NCBI GenBank assembly: GCA_958430865.1 | Contig: CAUDNR010004375.1 | Location: 19,871-51,107 of the forward strand | Reading direction: 5' to 3' | DNA length: 31,237 bases | Source: Entrophospora sp. SA101 | Taxonomy: Eukaryota > Glomeromycota > Glomeromycetes > Entrophosporales > Entrophosporaceae | Part shown: positions 1-10,310 of the stretch, piece after piece | How the letters are laid out: each line of letters opens with the position of its first letter | Numbering within the stretch: the stretch's first letter is position 1 | Notes under the pieces: generated by a model | Told to the model about the DNA's origin: nothing | The model's database searches: none | The model's input: only the letters and a program-made list of their open reading frames with translations | Program-made: the position numbers and the translations under genes

Positions 1-892
1 AAGATATAAATAAAATGGTTTGAAAAAGATCCATTAAGAATAATAAAATAAAATTTAACTAAGGCTGCATGTGTATAAATTTAAAAAATGGAAATAACGG
101 TTTAAAGATTATTATTATTGAGTAATTTACGAAAATGGAAATCGACTGCAAAAAAATTCAATTTCCTTGCAAGTCATTCTTGTAAATTCTTGTAAATTCT
201 TATAGGAAAAGTCATTTCAGTTAGTGCATTTGGAATTTCTAAAAAAATTCTAGATTTCATATTACATTTAAAATCCGTTATAATGAATTTTACCCATTTA
301 ATTAGTATTACTTTCAAAATTACACGTAATATATGAAGTGTTCAATACCAATTTTGGGAGGCTATTTTTAAGACTCAGAGCGATTCGAATTCAAAAACTG
401 GGCTCAAATCAAACCGAATTTTTAAAATTGATATTATATTTTAAAAATTTTAAGGCAAATGCAGATAAACCTCATTTCAACGAATATATGGACACACCAG
501 AGAATTGTATTTAAACTACGTTTCAACGAAATTTATATTGAAGCCAAAATTTTAAAAGTTCATTGTAACGCGAATTTAATTTCTGAAACAAAGACGCTGA
601 GAATACATACAAGATCACATGACATTAATAACTCCGAAATTAAAATTTTAATATATAACCTTGTTACAACAAACATTTTATCTTAATGGCTAAATTACTA
701 TTAAGGCCATCAGTTTATTTGCAATTAAAAAAATCACTGCGCAACAGGTATTTTTTACATAGTAAATTTTAATATCAAGTGTACACAACTTTGCGTGTGC
801 ATTATTGGTGGTCCAGAATTTCATTGGATCGATTTATTTATTATGTCTTAGTTAGTATGTATTTATCCGAATCATGATTCATCGGATTAATT
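1..892. other. AT-rich intergenic stretch
   Basis: No supportable gene is seen on either strand. A 75-codon open frame at 459-686 has no recognisable motif and AT-driven composition. Short direct repeats such as 'cttgtaaatt' occur near 178-200. Confidence 0.5.
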
Positions 893-894
893 TA

Positions 895-1088
895 CAGTCA
901 AAGCTCGTTATAGTGGACCCTTGGTTCCATATGTAATTTTTCTCTTTTTTTCCACTATAACGAAATTTTATTATGTTTTCCACTATATCGAGCGGAATTA
1001 ATTAGCATTGGAAACAAAAAAGATCCACTATAATGAGATTTTATTATGTGTCCACTATAACGAGATCCACTATAACGAGCTTTGACTG
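895..1088. mobile_element. TA-flanked MITE (Tc1/mariner/pogo-like)
   Basis: A 194-bp non-autonomous element has perfect 23-bp terminal inverted repeats at 895-917 and 1066-1088. They begin CAGTCAAAGCTCGTTA and are flanked by TA at 893-894 and 1089-1090. TA target duplications and a CAG terminus are known for the Tc1/mariner/pogo superfamily. Inside, the motif CCACTATAACGAG recurs several times in perfect and degenerate form, so the inner ends look like reiterated transposase-binding sites. There is no coding capacity, so it would have to be mobilised in trans. Confidence 0.85.
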
Positions 1089-1157
1089 TAGTTAAATATA
1101 AATAAAAATAAAAATATAAAATCACATGATAATGATTTTCGCATGACTTTATATGAA

Positions 1158-1222
1158 CTCCCGTTATAATGGCAATCTCGTTATACTAATATTTTTTGCT
1201 TGTCGTTATAATGAGAGCAACT
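1158..1222. repeat. Degenerate relative of the 895-1088 MITE motif
   Basis: The stretch carries CCGTTATAATGGCAA, CTCGTTATAC and TCGTTATAATGAGAG. These are close variants of the CTCGTTATAGTGG motif that builds the neighbouring MITE. No clear terminal repeats or target duplication could be delimited, so this may be a decayed second element or a fragment. Confidence 0.35.
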
Positions 1223-2055
1223 TGTATGCACCATTTTATTGCAAAAGGTTTTAAATATCCATCTGCACACATTTATTCAATATCATTTATCATTTAGCAT
1301 AGGCTTGGTAATGCATTTTTTGACTCAAATTTTCTTGCAGAAGGATCAAGTAAGTGACCAAAGTGTTCATTATAAGATGTAGTGATATATGCACAGCATA
1401 AAATTCTCTAATTGCTATGCAATCTAGCACTAAGTTATTAACATAGGTTATTAACTGCCAATTGCTACTTTGAACAAAACTACCAGAAATTAATTAGCCT
1501 TTACCTACAACCAAATTATTTTTCTACCCGCCGACTGTTTCCACATAAAGTTCTCTTGAAAGATTAGAAGATGATATTTATTAAATAAACAAATATATAT
1601 CCGAAACTATTTACATACCTTTTCTGTTCGTTCAATGCTTCTTCCAGTAACATTAATCGCCATATTAAAAAACACAAAAAACCAGAATAAAATCTTAAAA
1701 GCGCGAATTAATAATAAATTTCATTGGTTATTTTTTTTGTAAATCATAACCAATTTAATATTTTTGAGGCCAATTTGGGAAATTGTCGATGGGAAAAAAT
1801 AAATGACATTACCTCTCATTTTCAATGACGAATTATTGTCAGAATGTGTAGCTTCTCATTGTATTTAAGCTGGTATATGACAACTTTTTAAAGATTTTTG
1901 AGAGAGAAAAAAGTGTAAATAAAAAACCTTTATTAAGAATTATAAATTAAATAGCAATTTTAAATTATCTAATTCTACGATCCAAGCTCTTGATATTCAT
2001 TGGAGACTAGTATTTGTTTAAAAATTTTTTCTTTTGTTTCAAAAAAGAAATTAAA
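1223..2055. other. Intergenic stretch without recognisable gene
   Basis: AT-rich DNA with frequent stops in all frames. No motif, repeat or RNA gene could be supported. Confidence 0.5.
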
Positions 2056-2453
2056 TTAAGAAAATAAATTATTATTAAGACTATGACATTCAAATTTATC
2101 TAATAGCTTTCTTTTTATTATAACTAAGAAGCCAACAGCTACTAAGTTAAATATTAATAATGCTATCGCAGTCTCTTTTGAGACTGTTGCTGCCGTTGTT
2201 AAAAGCTGAACAGCTATAAAAAGCATATTGTTGTTCGAATTATCGCCATTTGTATTCTGGTGAGATATATTGTTGTTGTCAAATTATCGCCGTTTGTATT
2301 CCGGCGAGACATATTGTTGTTGTTGTTGTTATCGTATAAAATATCTATCAGAATGCTTGAACGAAAATGATCATGATGAGCATGAGCTTCGCTAGGAACA
2401 CTAGGTGCATCTGGCGAAGGAACATCATCACCTTGACTATTTTGAAAATTCAT
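2056..2453 (-). pseudogene. Small Asn-rich single-pass membrane protein, frameshifted
   Basis: Starting at the ATG at 2453, about 60 codons read as a Ser/Pro/His-rich N-terminus followed by an Asn run and the peptide NMSRRNTNGDN. In the next frame the same peptide recurs as NISHQNTNGDN. That frame then stays open through a hydrophobic helix (TAIALLIFNLVAVGFLVII) followed by KRK, ending at TAA 2056-2058. The two peptide copies sit on a 44-bp direct repeat, one base short of a multiple of three, which accounts for the shift. The simplest reading is a gene of about 130 codons with a cytosolic or luminal low-complexity head and one membrane segment, broken by a 1-base loss near 2279. Splicing across the repeat, or a chance open frame, are alternatives. 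I do not recognise the family. Confidence 0.4.
2238..2325. repeat. 44-bp direct tandem repeat (2 copies)
   Basis: The copies start at 2238 and 2282 with AATTATCGCC and end in a TTG-repeat. Most differences between them are C/T or G/A transitions at CpG: the right copy keeps CCGTTT and CCGGCGAGAC, where the left has CCATTT and CTGGTGAGAT. Confidence 0.75.
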
Positions 2454-2924
2454 TGTATTTTTTATTAATTTACTAATAAACGTGTGATGAAAGAAATAAC
2501 TATCAAGATGAAAAACGAGGAAAAATGTTAATCAAAAAACAAGAAAGAAAAGAAATAATTTAAAACAATTTTAATCAAGTACATGCTCGGTGTATTTATA
2601 AATATAAGTAGAACAACAAATCTAATGTGCTTTATGGATGGTACACAGAATACTGAAAGGGAAAATTTACTTGATATTAAAAAAAAATAAAAGATCAAAC
2701 AATTCTTTTTTTGTGTAACACGTGTATTTTCATTGTTTTACAATTAATAAAATTTATATGACATTACCTCATCGTAAAAAAAAAAAAAAAAGAAATAAAA
2801 ACAAAAAAAACCAGAATTATATTCAGAAGATAATCTGCTGTAATTCTAATATACATTTTGAAATGTTATTGCATGGCGAATTTCTAAGGAATCAATAATA
2901 AGACCCATCACAATATAACAAATG
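2454..2924. other. Intergenic stretch upstream of the small pseudogene
   Basis: AT-rich DNA with an A-run at 2777-2791. Nothing else could be supported. Confidence 0.4.
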
Positions 2925-3239
2925 TTGATGGTGATTTTTCATCAATGGTGTTTGTTACCTTCAAAAATCTCTCTGTATTGATAAACTAGATATATTATAC
3001 TATTCCATACTCAAAGTTGGAAATGATATCTCTCCTTTTCACTGACTAGTAGCATTTTGAAAAATGTGTTTTTATTATATCCATTACACTATTGGCAATT
3101 TTTGATGGTGATGTTTTCATCAATGATTTTTGTTACCTTCAAAAATCTCTCTGTACTGATAAAATAGATATATTATGCTATTCCATGCTCAAAGTTGGAA
3201 ATGATATCTCTCTTTCTCACTGACTAGTAGCATTTTGAA
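2925..3239. repeat. Direct repeat, two ~137-bp copies
   Basis: Copies at about 2925-3061 and 3101-3239 share long near-identical blocks, such as TTGTTACCTTCAAAAATCTC and TGACTAGTAGCATTTTGAA, with a few percent substitutions. They are about 40 bp apart and in the same orientation. No inverted ends or coding potential were seen, so the origin (segmental duplication or tandem transposon solo units) is unresolved. Confidence 0.8.
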
Positions 3240-3470
3240 TATTATTTTCTTTGCATTGTCAATCATTAAAAAAAAATAACTTATTGATTGACACTATATG
3301 AGATTACTTAATTTTGATTTAATTAGACTTTAAAACCCCCAATAGGCTATGAAAAAAGTTTGTATATTACACTTGTGATAGATCTTGTTAAAAATGAAAA
3401 TTTTCTTGCTAATTTTCATGAATTTATTAGTGCTAACAAGTTATTTGCAAATTATTTCTTTGGTTTATAT

Positions 3471-3690
3471 GGGAGCTGTTCTAGACTCAAAACTTGGTTA
3501 AGACTGTAGCCATATGTAATTATACATAGAGATTCATTTTAGCTTAGTAACGTACCCATAGTTGCTTAATAAAACTTTGAGTTATTTTCCTTCAAAACTG
3601 CATGTAATTATTTGAAATGCAGATCATTTTCCTAATTTTCTCAAAAAAAAAGAAATCAGTTCTAACCTGTGTTTTCCTAGAACAGTCCCC
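3471..3690. mobile_element. Small inverted-repeat element
   Basis: A 220-bp unit begins GGGAGCTGTTCTAG and ends CTAGAACAGTCCCC, giving imperfect terminal inverted repeats of 14 bp with two mismatches. It is flanked on both sides by ATAT (3467-3470 and 3691-3694), a possible 4-bp target duplication, although in such AT-rich DNA this could be chance. It is non-coding. Confidence 0.6.
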
Positions 3691-3810
3691 ATATGTAAAA
3701 TAATGACTTATTAATTATTATTATTTTTTAGTAACTAATCTTTGGCTTTGCAAATATTTCTGATATTCATCCATTATGCAAGAATGGATTTTTATTAGTA
3801 TTTTATAATA

Positions 3811-4800
3811 CAGCCAACCCCCCAAATGCAACCCCTCTCTAAATGCACACTTTCACTCATTCCCAAGCTTGGGACTTAAGAGATAAGTGCACCCCTCCAT
3901 ACCTGCACTGCATGGTCTTTTTTCACTCCCGGCTATATAAAACCACCCACCCTAAATGCACACCATGACTTTCATGTGATTTTATGCATTGTTAATCATG
4001 TAACCTAGAAAATTTTACAAATTTGGTTCTTAATTCCCAAAATCTCAATTTTTAATTGTGTCTCTTATATGTTTTTTATATGACTCAATGAATTGCATCA
4101 AAAAGTCACCCAGTTGAGTCAATTGTAACCATGTTAGCTAAAGTTGGCTCTCTTAATAATAGCGAAATAGTTTTTCATAAATGCTGAAATTAATTTTATT
4201 AGTTGCCAAAATTATATCTGAAATTATTTGGACTCTTTAATTAAATACTAAAAGGCTGGGTGGATTTTGTATGTCTATTGATACAAAGAATATTGTAAAT
4301 CCAAAATTGCTTGCCAAAATTGATTTTTTCAAAAACCATTTTGGCTAACGTTCTTATCAACCTATTTCTACCATAGTCCATACAATGAACAAGCAAAATC
4401 AGTTAATTCTTTTGAAAAATATATTAACTTAAAAAAAATAAATACAATGGAACAAATTACAATATATAGATTCATGACTTGAAATTTTTTTTGTAGTTTA
4501 AAATTTTTTAATTAGTGTCACATGAGTCACCAATATGTGCAGCCAATACATATGTAAACTCGATAAGTTGGTTACTCAATAAGTTGGTTTACTTGATAAG
4601 TTGGCCAAAATTTTCACCCCATTTTCTTAATATTTAAGTAATTTAATTCAATAAGTCAGTTTACTTGATAAGTTGGCCATATGAGCTCACCCACTATCGA
4701 GTTTACATATGTAAAATGTTCTAATTCCCTAAATGCACACCCTCCCTAAATGCATGCTCCCACTCATTCTCAAGGGGTGCACTTAGGGGGGGGATGACTG
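3811..4800. mobile_element. 990-bp TA-flanked non-autonomous DNA transposon
   Basis: The left end CAGCCAACCCCCCAAATGCA and the right end (reverse complement CAGTCATCCCCCCCCTAAGT) form an imperfect inverted repeat, with TA on each outer side (3809-3810, 4801-4802). Near both ends the short motif CCTAAATGCA(C) recurs: twice in the first 40 bp, again near 3949, and twice in the last 80 bp in the same sense. That resembles the reiterated subterminal sites of the 895-1088 MITE. The interior has no open reading frame of note, and a second palindromic element is nested in it. Confidence 0.7.
4548..4712. mobile_element. Palindromic-ended element nested in the 990-bp transposon
   Basis: A perfect 18-bp inverted repeat (ACATATGTAAACTCGATA at 4548-4565, its complement at 4695-4712) bounds a 165-bp unit. 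The left arm continues as three head-to-tail copies of an ACTyrATAAGTTGG motif (about 4557-4603), and the right half carries one further copy in the same sense (about 4663-4677). The design matches the other MITEs here. A target duplication is not clear because the terminal ACATATGT is itself a palindrome. Confidence 0.65.
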
Positions 4801-4802
4801 TA

Positions 4803-5145
4803 ATATCTTGTGTTTGGAAAGTTATTGCATTTTATGAAAAACGTGGACAAAGACATGCATGGGTTGAAAAGCCTGCAGGATTTCTATTAAAGTTTATATT
4901 CCAGTATCTCAAAAGATATTTTTCATGGTGAAAACATGGCAGGAGGTGACATTACAATTCATATTACACCACAAGATATAGTTTATTTTCTGGGTGGCAT
5001 GCTCATATTCCAATGTGAATTCTAATTTGATTTTAGTATGCCAAAATTTGCTTTCAAGAATTTTTAATTAATAAATAGTCTGCTTAAAAAATTTTGCATG
5101 TCACAGGCCATATTGATTCACATCATTAATAAATTGTTAAATGTT
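4803..5145. other. Intergenic stretch between two transposons
   Basis: No gene, RNA or repeat could be supported here. Confidence 0.4.
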
Positions 5146-5153
5146 AGCATGAC

Positions 5154-5408
5154 TAAGGTTTCTGGTCCAAACTGTTTTCTCAAAGCCCAAACTAGTTTGG
5201 GCAATTTGGGCTTCTCAACATTTTCTATAAGCATGAACATTAAAAAACTATATGAATCAACTTGTTTTAACTTAAACAACTTTAAAATAATTTCGCCCAA
5301 TTTCGGCTAATAACAAAAAGTAGTTTGGGCTTATAAAAAAATAATTTTTGCCCAAAGTATTTGGGCAATTTCGGCTACTAATAGAAGCAGTTTCGACCAG
5401 AAACCTTA
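5154..5408. mobile_element. hAT-like MITE with 8-bp target duplication
   Basis: A 255-bp unit starts TAAGGTTTCTGGTCCAAACT and ends with the inverse (GACCAGAAACCTTA), an inverted repeat of about 20 bp with few mismatches. It is flanked by a perfect 8-bp direct duplication AGCATGAC (5146-5153 and 5409-5416). An 8-bp duplication is diagnostic of hAT transposition. The interior repeats the motif TTTGGGC/GCCCAAA many times on both strands. It has no transposase; a 70-codon open frame and its antisense inside the element are products of the repeat composition. Confidence 0.85.
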
Positions 5409-5416
5409 AGCATGAC

Positions 5417-5890
5417 CTAATTTTGGTTTAGAATAATTACAAATTCTTAATAGGAAATTATATAGTTATATTGAATTACCTTAGATGATTTCTAGTAGAT
5501 TTATTTTCCTAAAATTATATTTGCAGACAATTTATTAAAGTATGCAGAATATTTACTTAAACAATGAAATACTTTAAAGAATCACTTTTCCAATTGTAAA
5601 TGAAGAAGAGAGGTTCTATCCTGCAAATAATTTTATATTACCTTCAATTAAAGAAAAACATAGAAGATTCAAGGAAAAGAAGAAAGTTCAATGAAAGTGG
5701 GAAATATGAATACAAAGGGTTGAGAAATTCAAATAACGCGAATCTCTGACTAGTGGATTAAATAATATTCTTAAGGTATCTATTAACTTGTTCATTTTAC
5801 ATCTTAATAAAAATGGTAGGACGACATATCATGTATCATGAAATCACATGCGTTTTATCTTTATTTTCTAATGCACAGGATCCCTATCTT
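5417..5890. other. Intergenic stretch with short coding-like scraps
   Basis: Short open stretches around 5523-5570 (reading LLKYAEYLLKQ) and 5583-5694 (reading ITFPIVNEEERFYP) look mildly protein-like. They are in different frames, end in stops, and match nothing I recognise. They may be remnants of a decayed element or chance. Confidence 0.25.
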
Positions 5891-6041
5891 CGCGAATCAG
5901 CGTGACCTGTGACATTTTTCTTTGCGAATTATAGTGTAACCGGTGACCTTTTTTTCTTCCTTATTAATGCGAATATAAGGTGGGCGGTGACTTTTTTAAA
6001 TTTTAAAGTACTTTTCGAATCATAGTGTTGGCGGTGACATT
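5891..6041. repeat. Four-copy degenerate tandem repeat, GCGAAT...GGTGAC
   Basis: Units start near 5891, 5923, 5968 and 6014. Each has a (G/T)CGAAT box followed 12-20 bp later by a GTGAC box (CTGTGAC, CCGGTGACC, GGCGGTGACT, GGCGGTGACA) and a T-rich spacer. The unit length is 32-46 bp. A possible fifth, poorer unit (ACGCGAATCTCTGAC) lies near 5736. The spacing is irregular, so this is not a simple minisatellite; it could be a cluster of protein-binding sites or a decayed repeat. Confidence 0.6.
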
Positions 6042-9000
6042 CAATAGAGTTTCCCGGTCCTGTTTCGCCAATTATGTGTAGAAATCTATTAGTGATCTGC
6101 AGAGATAAAGTTATAAAATTTTCCCTCAAAATGGAATCTCCCGCCTCCGTATAATCAAAATATCAACACACATAAAAACAGTAATTTATTTTTATTCCCA
6201 AAAGTTTATATTTATTCTAGTATATATTGTGGATATTATTTATAACAAATAATAAGAGCTTTAATAAAAAAATGGATTTTAAAAACAATAAAAGATAATG
6301 ACCGACATATTTATATTAAATATAAAAAAACTAAACTTTAGGCAAAAAATTTATTGTTTAAAGGTTTTTCATAATAAAAACCCATATTCTATATGTTTAG
6401 TACAAAACAAAAACAAAAAATAAATCTCTCGATGCTTTTAATATTTCAATTTTATATGTAAAATCCTTGGAATCTGATAATGCCCAATATAAAAAACAAA
6501 AGGTTATAATAATACAAATTTTTTATATTTTCGGAATCTGAGATTTATTCTACCAAATAAAAAAAAGTTGAAAAACAAATTTTCTAATTTCTCTTTTGTA
6601 TATTAGATTCTTTTTGATTTTTTTAAATAGCAAAAAACTTTTATTTGCTTCTACACTTAACAAGTAGTAAAAGAAAACATTATAAATTTTCTTCTCAATC
6701 CTTTTTTTTCTTTGTCAATAAAAAAAATGCAATTCATCAATCACATGCATGAAGTAATCTTATAATTTTAATATAATAAACCTTCAGTTCACTAAAATTT
6801 TTTGGGAAGAGAGCCCAGCAAGGAAGTCTCAAAGCGGGCTTCTATAGCTATTATGAAAACGGCTCATGTTAACTAGAGAAGCTCCCTCGCCCTGATAATA
6901 CTTTCTTCTTATACTCTTACTACTTGTACCACTCTATTTTTTTGGAGGGAACTAAATTTGAAATATGGTTTGTTTGAAGGCTTGTATTTTTTACCAGCGA
7001 TTTAATTTTTCATTCTGATGTCTTTTCTTTTTTTTACAATAGCATAAATATCATATAAAATCAGCGAAACTTGTATCTTTTATGTAATTATACATACAAG
7101 ACTATTTATCATGATGAAAATAAATAATTGCTTGCGTTGTCATTATTAATATTAACAAGAAGTGTGAGAAAAGCAACACAACTATTGGAGATCTCCTCTC
7201 TCTCTCTTTCACTCTTCACCCCATATGGAAAACTGCTGCATACACTTGCTCAATTTGAAAACACCAAACAATTCGATATGCAACGTTTGTATTTTGAATT
7301 ATTGGATGGAAGCTTATAGTTAAACCATTACAATCATTCCATCTTCCTCGTTACATAAGGCTAATCTGACTTGATCCCTGATGATATGATGATGCAATCA
7401 AATTTCAAGTGAGGCAGCGCGGCCTTGGTATTTATTGATTGCATCATTGTAAAGGAAACTGCTAAGGTCGGCATTGACATTTGGCGGCTGTTTAACCAGT
7501 CTTACATTTGGCCACTTGCTTACAAAAAATGGCCAAATAACCATTTTAGCCATTGGCTAACCACCACCACTATTGAATCACTCTTTTCAAGTCAATGGGT
7601 AACTCTTTAAAACGACTAGCTCTTGCTTGGGTCATGCATGGATTACAACTGATGATAATTTGTGGAAAATCATTAATTTTTCACTGTCCTTCAAATGACA
7701 ACACTGCTAAAGCCTCTTGCTTGTACAAAGCAATATCGTTGGATTACATCATCTACGGGAAATGAAAGATCTCATGATCAAGAGCACCTTATTCCATGTT
7801 TGTGATAGGAAACTGACACCTGTGATCAATATCGATTTTTTTTTTTTTTGGAAATTATTTTAAGGAACCTACAACTTGTAATTGTTGTATGCATGTATAT
7901 AGCTGCACACAAAAAAAAAGGAAGCCAAGCAGAGACTTGGCCACTACCACTTGAAAAGGCAATGGAGCCCCTTCACTAGTTGAAAAATCAATCAAATTCA
8001 AGACTTATTTTTGGATAGTGTTTGTCTTACGTGGAAAAGATGCCAAGATTAAAATATCAAGCAAGGGCTTATTTTCCAATTCTACCAATTTTCTCACCTT
8101 TTTCTTGATGAGACATTCATTATGTGTGTGGCCTTTTTCCTTAAAAGTTTCATTTCTTATCCTGGTAGCAAGCATTATTATTACTTGGAAGATGTGATTT
8201 GTCGATTTTATTTATTTAATCAACTCTGCAAATTTAATACAATGGTATCAAATTTGAATATCGTAATAGACATAATACAATAGTGAGGACAAAGGTATTC
8301 ATTCTCAAGGAAAGGGTCAAAAAGATAAGTTATGTTTATTTAACCAAGAGAAAAAAATTACATTGTGATTTTTATAAATATTAAATATTTTAAAAAATAT
8401 AAACCACCCACCAGAGCAATTGCAGGGAAGCCGTTAATGAATATTATCTATTCTTTAATCACTCTATTATATATTTTCACTATTACTATTAACAAAATTG
8501 CTATATTAGCATCTTCTTTGTCTTTTGTATCATCCTTTTCTATTTTTTATTCTTTTAGCTTCTATCATTTTCTTTCTAGATTTTATTTTTCATTAATAAA
8601 ATTGATAAAAGAAGACAGCAATTTCATTTGTTTCTTTTTCAAGCAATTCACAGATTTCAATTGCCATTTTACTGAATCTCGTTCATCATTGGTTTACTCA
8701 ATTTACTTTTTGATTTGACTTTTACATACTCTATTGTATTAATTCATTCCTTGGCTGATACTATGGAACTGGTTATTGTGTATTTTATAATGCATTTAAA
8801 AAACAAGTGACAAACAAACACATTCAACAATATGTGGGAGAGTTTGCTGATAAAGGTAATAATTTTTTGTTAAATTGTTATTGATGTTTGCTTTTTAGTT
8901 ACTTATAATTTAAATCAATTATTGGGTACATCATACTTTAAACTATTTTTGATGATATTTTATTTATTTACAGATTGGCCCATATATTTGTAAATTAGAA

Positions 9001-10310
9001 GAATTTACAAAGCTAGCTAGCAATCAGAAACGAACAATCATTTCAAAACAATTCAAAAATAAAATACACAAAATTAATTTCTTTTTTTTTAAATTTTTTT
9101 TTCTTTTTTCTTTTTTTTTTTTGCCTCTCTCCTCTTTTTTTTATTGTTTCAAATTTTATTAAAGTTTTTTTTTAATATATATATAAATGTAAGATATATA
9201 TTAGAGAAATAACAAAATAAAAATAAAAGAAATAATATAATATAATATAATAAAGAAGAAAGAAAAAAAATAAATCTTAAAATATATAAAATAAGAAACA
9301 AAGAAAAAGAAAATTGTTCATTTTTTTTAAATCAAAAAAAATTATTATATAATTAGATGATTTGTGTAAGATGAGGTGTTTGATGGGTATAAAAAAGAAA
9401 TATTCTTTTTTCTTAATGTAGTTTTTGAAAGTATATAAATATATTTTGGATATATATATATATAATTGTTATTGATTGATTGATTGAGATGTTTGTTGAT
9501 TACACACACACTATGTATAATAGATAGGGAAGAATATTTATGAATCGACGGAATAGGATGGTGGTGATGGTGACGGCGAATTGATTGTGTAAGGGAATGA
9601 ATGTTAGTATATAAAAAAAATAAAAAAAAACACAAAAAAACAACTAATAATTAAATATATATATGTGTATATATATATTTTATATATATTATATAATAAA
9701 AAAATAATATATAAAATAATATATAAAATAATAAAAAAAACGAAAAACAAAAATAATATTATATACATGTACCCTTTTAAAAAAAAATAAAAAAAGAAGG
9801 AAAAAATTATAAATGAAAGAAAAAAAAAATTTATCAAATTTTTTTTTGGTTGTTGTTTTGTATTTTTTTGTGTTTCTTTTTTTTTTTTATATTTTTTTTC
9901 TTTTTCTTTGGTTTTTTTATATTTTTTTTTCTATTTTTTCTTTTACTCCACACTTTTTCTTTCTTGCCAGATCGATCCCTCCTTTTCTTTCTATATTGTA
10001 AAAATTTTAATAAGTATAAAGATTATTGATTTTTTTTAAAAAACATCCCAACAATAAAAAAATTTATTTGTAAGAAAAAAAAAAGTAAAAAGAACAAGAA
10101 CAAAAATTATAAATTTTTTTGTCTAATCCAGTAGACGCAACTTATTCAAACTATATATAAATATATAAAAGATAGCTATTACTAAATCCCAACAAACAAA
10201 TTAATGAAATTACTGAAATTACTCGTCGAAAGAAAAAGAACCAAAAATAAATAATCATACATGATCTCTACGCTTTAATTTTTAATTTAATTGTAATTAC
10301 CTTAATTAGA
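6042..10310. other. Long gene-poor AT-rich region
   Basis: No supportable gene in more than 4 kb. It contains a short GC-richer island at 6808-6895 with self-complementary pieces (AGCCC/GGGCT), a CT-rich run at 7190-7208, a decayed dispersed repeat at 7270-7451, and long T- and A-runs between 9080 and 9960. The 117-codon open frame at 8365-8718 is a low-complexity Phe/Ile/Ser translation of T-rich DNA with no motif. Confidence 0.5.
7270..7451. repeat. Decayed dispersed repeat, copy 1
   Basis: The stretch from AATTCGATATGCAAC to GATTGCATCATTGT is alignable with 22611-22808. Shared blocks include CATCTTCCTC, TAATCTGA, TGATGATAT and TGCATCA-TTGT, with many substitutions and small gaps. Both copies are probably relics of the same old transposon. 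No reading frame is preserved well enough to name it. Confidence 0.5.

Noticed and set aside
8365..8718. 117-codon open frame
   Set aside because: It is a low-complexity Phe/Ile/Ser translation of T-rich DNA, with no motif or splice context.
9345..9837. Two overlapping minus-strand frames of 77-96 codons
   Set aside because: They are translations of microsatellite-like AT-rich and homopolymer DNA with Tyr/Ile/Phe runs, in the region downstream of the coiled-coil gene.
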